Source: an unicellular cyanobacterium SU2 (GTDB lineage: Bacteria > Cyanobacteriota > Cyanobacteriia > Cyanobacteriales > Microcystaceae). From it: a stretch of 64,000 nucleotides of DNA. Made by a program: the position numbers and the translations under genes. The stretch covers positions 62,001-126,000 of the forward strand of contig NEED01000075.1 of NCBI GenBank assembly GCA_002110465.1, in the 5' to 3' direction. Numbering within the stretch: position 1 is the stretch's first letter; every line of letters begins with the position of its first letter. This document shows positions 61,720 to 64,000 of the stretch, piece by piece. Below the pieces are notes generated by a model. That model was given only the letters and a program-made list of their open reading frames with translations. It did not search any database and was not told the DNA's origin.

Positions 61720-63236
61720 CTTAAACAACGAATCGCTTCTAATAATCCCCTGGCTTTATTCAAGGTTTCTTCATATTCTTTTTCGGGATCAGAATCTGCT
61801 ACTAACCCGGCCCCTGCTTGTACCGAGACGAGATGTTGATTTCCTCCCAAAGGACGGACAACCATCGTCCGAATCGCGATCGCCGTATTTAACTGTCCTT
61901 CAAAATCATAGTAACCATAGACCCCCGAATAGGGTCCGCGTCGTTCAGGTTCCAACTCATGGATAATTTCCATCGCTCGAATTTTTGGCGCACCGCTCAC
62001 CGTTCCTGCGGGAAAACAGGCTTTAAGCAGATCCCAGGCCGTTTGATCAGGGGCTAATTCCCCGATTGCATTACTCACAATGTGCATCACATGGGAATAG
62101 CGTTCAATGACCATCAACTCATCAATAGTGACACTGCCCTTAACACAAACCCTTCCTAAATCATTGCGTCCCAAATCGACTAACATCACGTGCTCAGCGA
62201 TTTCCTTGGGATCTTGTAACAAATCTTCAGCCAAAGCCTGATCTTCGGTAGGAGTTTTCCCCCGTCGTCGAGTTCCAGCAATGGGGCGTAGGGTAGCTTT
62301 CATCTTTTCTTCGCTGCGTTCGGCTTTAACCATCACTTCGGGACTAGAGCCAATAATTTGCCAATCTCCGAAATTGTAGTAAGCCATGTAAGGGGAAGGA
62401 TTGATCAACCTCAAAGACCGATAAAGATTGAACGGGTCATCGCCATAGGTCGCGCTGAGGCGTTGGGAAAGCACGACTTGAAAGATATCCCCTGCACGGA
62501 TGTATTCCTTAGCTTTGAGGACATTTTCGCAGAAACGCGATCGCTCAGTATTACTGTTATAACTTAACGGTTTGGACTCGGCTGATTTGGGGCTTAATTC
62601 TAGGGTTTTCGCTTCAACTGGAAGGGGAAGTTGTAATTTTAGGACTAATTTAGTCACGCGATCGCAAGCTTGTCGATAAGCCTCTTCTCGGTTAATATTG
62701 TCTCCCCGTAAATCCGCATAGGCGATCGCCCAAATTTTCCGTTTCACCTGATCAAAAATCATCAGGTTATCCACTTGCATCCATACCCCATCGGGTAAGT
62801 CTTGATCGGCTAGGGGATAAATAGGAACCCGTGGTTCAATCCAATTAATCAACTCATAGCCCCAAAACCCGAATAATCCTCCAATTCCGGAGGGAAGTTG
62901 AGGTAAGGTAATCGGATCGATAGACGCTAAACATTGGGTCAGAATGTCAAAAGGGTTTCCTTCAAAGACTTTCACCGAACCGTCTCGATGGGTTTGGCGG
63001 GTAGTATTCCCTCTAGCTTCTAGAACCCAAACTGGATCACATCCTAAAAAACTGTAGCGTCCGAGGTTTTCTCCGCCTTCTACCGATTCCAATAAAAAAC
63101 TGTAGGGTTGATCGCCACAGACCTTGTACCAAGCAGATACAGGAGTTTCGAGATCCGCTACCCACTCTTGATAAACTGGGACAAAATTCCCCTGTTGTGC
63201 CAAGATACAAAACTGCTTAAAATCGGGAAAAATCAT
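61716..63236 (-). CDS. trpE: Anthranilate synthase component I
   Basis: 506 residues, standard length. Chorismate-binding core in the C-terminal two thirds: FQVVLSQRLSATYGD, PYMAYYNFGDWQIIGSSPE, LRPIAGTRRRGKT, LVDLGRNDLGRV, and GAPKIRAMEIIHELEPERRGPYSG. It makes anthranilate from chorismate with the TrpG amidotransferase; the LLESVEGGENLGRYSFLG region near residue 50 is the feedback-site area where Trp binds. It follows psaD by 119 bp on the same strand, the gene order known in Synechocystis. Confidence 0.96.
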   Translation of the reverse strand: MIFPDFKQFCILAQQGNFVPVYQEWVADLETPVSAWYKVCGDQPYSFLLESVEGGENLGRYSFLGCDPVWVLEARGNTTRQTHRDGSVKVFEGNPFDILTQCLASIDPITLPQLPSGIGGLFGFWGYELINWIEPRVPIYPLADQDLPDGVWMQVDNLMIFDQVKRKIWAIAYADLRGDNINREEAYRQACDRVTKLVLKLQLPLPVEAKTLELSPKSAESKPLSYNSNTERSRFCENVLKAKEYIRAGDIFQVVLSQRLSATYGDDPFNLYRSLRLINPSPYMAYYNFGDWQIIGSSPEVMVKAERSEEKMKATLRPIAGTRRRGKTPTEDQALAEDLLQDPKEIAEHVMLVDLGRNDLGRVCVKGSVTIDELMVIERYSHVMHIVSNAIGELAPDQTAWDLLKACFPAGTVSGAPKIRAMEIIHELEPERRGPYSGVYGYYDFEGQLNTAIAIRTMVVRPLGGNQHLVSVQAGAGLVADSDPEKEYEETLNKARGLLEAIRCLS

Positions 63237-63355
63237 AGGTTGGAGTTAAAAGTCAGAAATTACCCAAAACATATCTGGTGAATCAAGACCAGCTATCCTA
63301 GACTTAATCCAATTATGGATCATCGCTGCTTGGATAACTGGTCACTAAGAGGAGT

Positions 63356-63784
63356 TTAAACCTCGTAAGGGGCTTTACCTGAAAACTTCAAGGTTGCAGG
63401 TTCAGGGTTATCGCCAATTTTTCTGTCTACCTTGCCGTTGAATTCCCGACCTTCATTAACTTTTTCGGGGAAGACACCATCAGCGGGATGAAGATATTGG
63501 GTTTCTCCACTGGGATAGATGCGGTAGACTTTATAGTCTTCAATTTTGGGTTTGAACTTAGTTCTTAACTGAGTTCCTAGTGCCAAACACTGCTCTTTTC
63601 GAGCTAGATATAAGAGATTTTCTCCTTCGTTCATGATAGCTGCGCCACCGGTTGGCATTTCAAAGACTTGCTCTTTGCTGCTTGTCCAGGTGATTGCATA
63701 CTTTTCTTCCCGTTCTGCTTTGGAAAGAAGGCCGCCTGTGCTACCACCGAATTTAGGAGATTGTCCTTTAAGCTCTTCTGCCAT
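63356..63784 (-). CDS. psaD: Photosystem I subunit II (PsaD)
   Basis: 142 residues, correct length and start ([20 protein letters not shown]). Conserved core: [58 protein letters not shown] and [16 protein letters not shown]. PsaD sits on the stromal side of PSI and helps dock ferredoxin. It is transcribed toward trpE. Confidence 0.98.
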   Translation of the reverse strand: MAEELKGQSPKFGGSTGGLLSKAEREEKYAITWTSSKEQVFEMPTGGAAIMNEGENLLYLARKEQCLALGTQLRTKFKPKIEDYKVYRIYPSGETQYLHPADGVFPEKVNEGREFNGKVDRKIGDNPEPATLKFSGKAPYEV

Positions 63785-63856
63785 GGTAATTTTATTTCCC
63801 TCAATAAAGGTGTTTTAGGGCATCCTATCACTGAGTTCTGCTTTGTTACCTAGGTT

Positions 63857-63872
63857 TGTCAAGAACTGTAAC
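63857..63872 (-). promoter_or_regulatory. Possible HLR1-like (RpaB) site upstream of psaD
   Basis: On the minus strand the sequence reads GTTACAGTTCTTGACA, two TTACA-like half sites (the second TTGACA has one mismatch) about 4 nt apart, 73-88 bp before the psaD ATG. HLR1 (TTACAN4TTACA type) is the RpaB site on PSI genes such as psaD in Synechocystis. Weak spacing and mismatch make this tentative. Confidence 0.35.
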
Positions 63873-64000
63873 AATTGGTAGCCAGTTTTGATCATAGAAA
63901 AGTTCGTAGTCAGGGCTTCAGCCCTCATTAGACAAAACTTTCTTGCAGCTTAATGGCTACCGCCGATCTTTTTGAAAGTGATATTTTATAACCAACTTTG

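Noticed and set aside
61716-61966. Plus-strand frame antisense to the trpE 3' end
   Set aside because: Shadow of a highly conserved gene.

Overview
The window is chromosomal DNA from a unicellular cyanobacterium of the Crocosphaera/Cyanothece/Rippkaea kind. The evidence is the photosystem genes psaD and psbI, the psaD-trpE neighbourhood known from Synechocystis, many HIP1 octamers (GCGATCGC), a low GC content, several Uma2 and DUF29 genes, a DUF3769 LptD-like protein and a bidirectional-hydrogenase maturation gene (hypD). The genus is an inference from gene content, not a match to a reference. No rRNA, tRNA or CRISPR array is visible.

Layout. 1-6.0 kb: housekeeping genes (rpsA 3' part cut by the window edge, dienelactone hydrolase, creatininase, an OmpR-type response regulator, the LptD-like outer-membrane protein, psbI). 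6.1-8.3 kb: a PEP-CTERM exoprotein gene between divergent copies of a MITE-like element. 8.6-17.5 kb: a peptide-export locus with four double-glycine leader peptides in two tandemly duplicated pairs, facing an opposing operon of HTH protein, C39-peptidase ABC exporter (PCAT), HlyD adaptor and a parvulin-like PPIase. The duplication left a truncated copy of the PPIase gene. 18-27 kb: a multispanning membrane protein, an MscS channel, and a PadR regulator divergent from an RND efflux pair. 26.7-31.7 kb: an AT-rich island with a helicase fragment, a methyltransferase-reverse transcriptase-helical repeat protein broken by one amber codon, an AlkB-like dioxygenase and a DUF6883/DUF4926 pair. 32-53.8 kb: mostly core metabolism (glmS, ruvB, a transaldolase-family protein, NFACT, a glutamine-synthetase-like plus amidohydrolase pair, glgX, sufE) with interspersed small and decayed genes. 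55.4-64 kb: hypD, then a two-gene CBASS-like module (2TM beta-barrel Cap15-like effector overlapping a long nucleotidyltransferase), a decayed Uma2 gene, KDPG aldolase, a phosphatase, lipoxygenase and DUF29 remnants, trpE and psaD.

Three accessory systems deserve most attention: (1) the PCAT / double-glycine peptide locus, which resembles the PteB-EbfG secretion system that controls biofilm formation in Synechococcus elongatus; (2) the methyltransferase-RT-helical repeat protein, which has the architecture of an abortive-infection RT with an added N-terminal methyltransferase domain; (3) the Cap15-like effector plus an unusually long NTase. The remainder is ordinary cyanobacterial chromosome with several generations of MITE insertion and gene decay.
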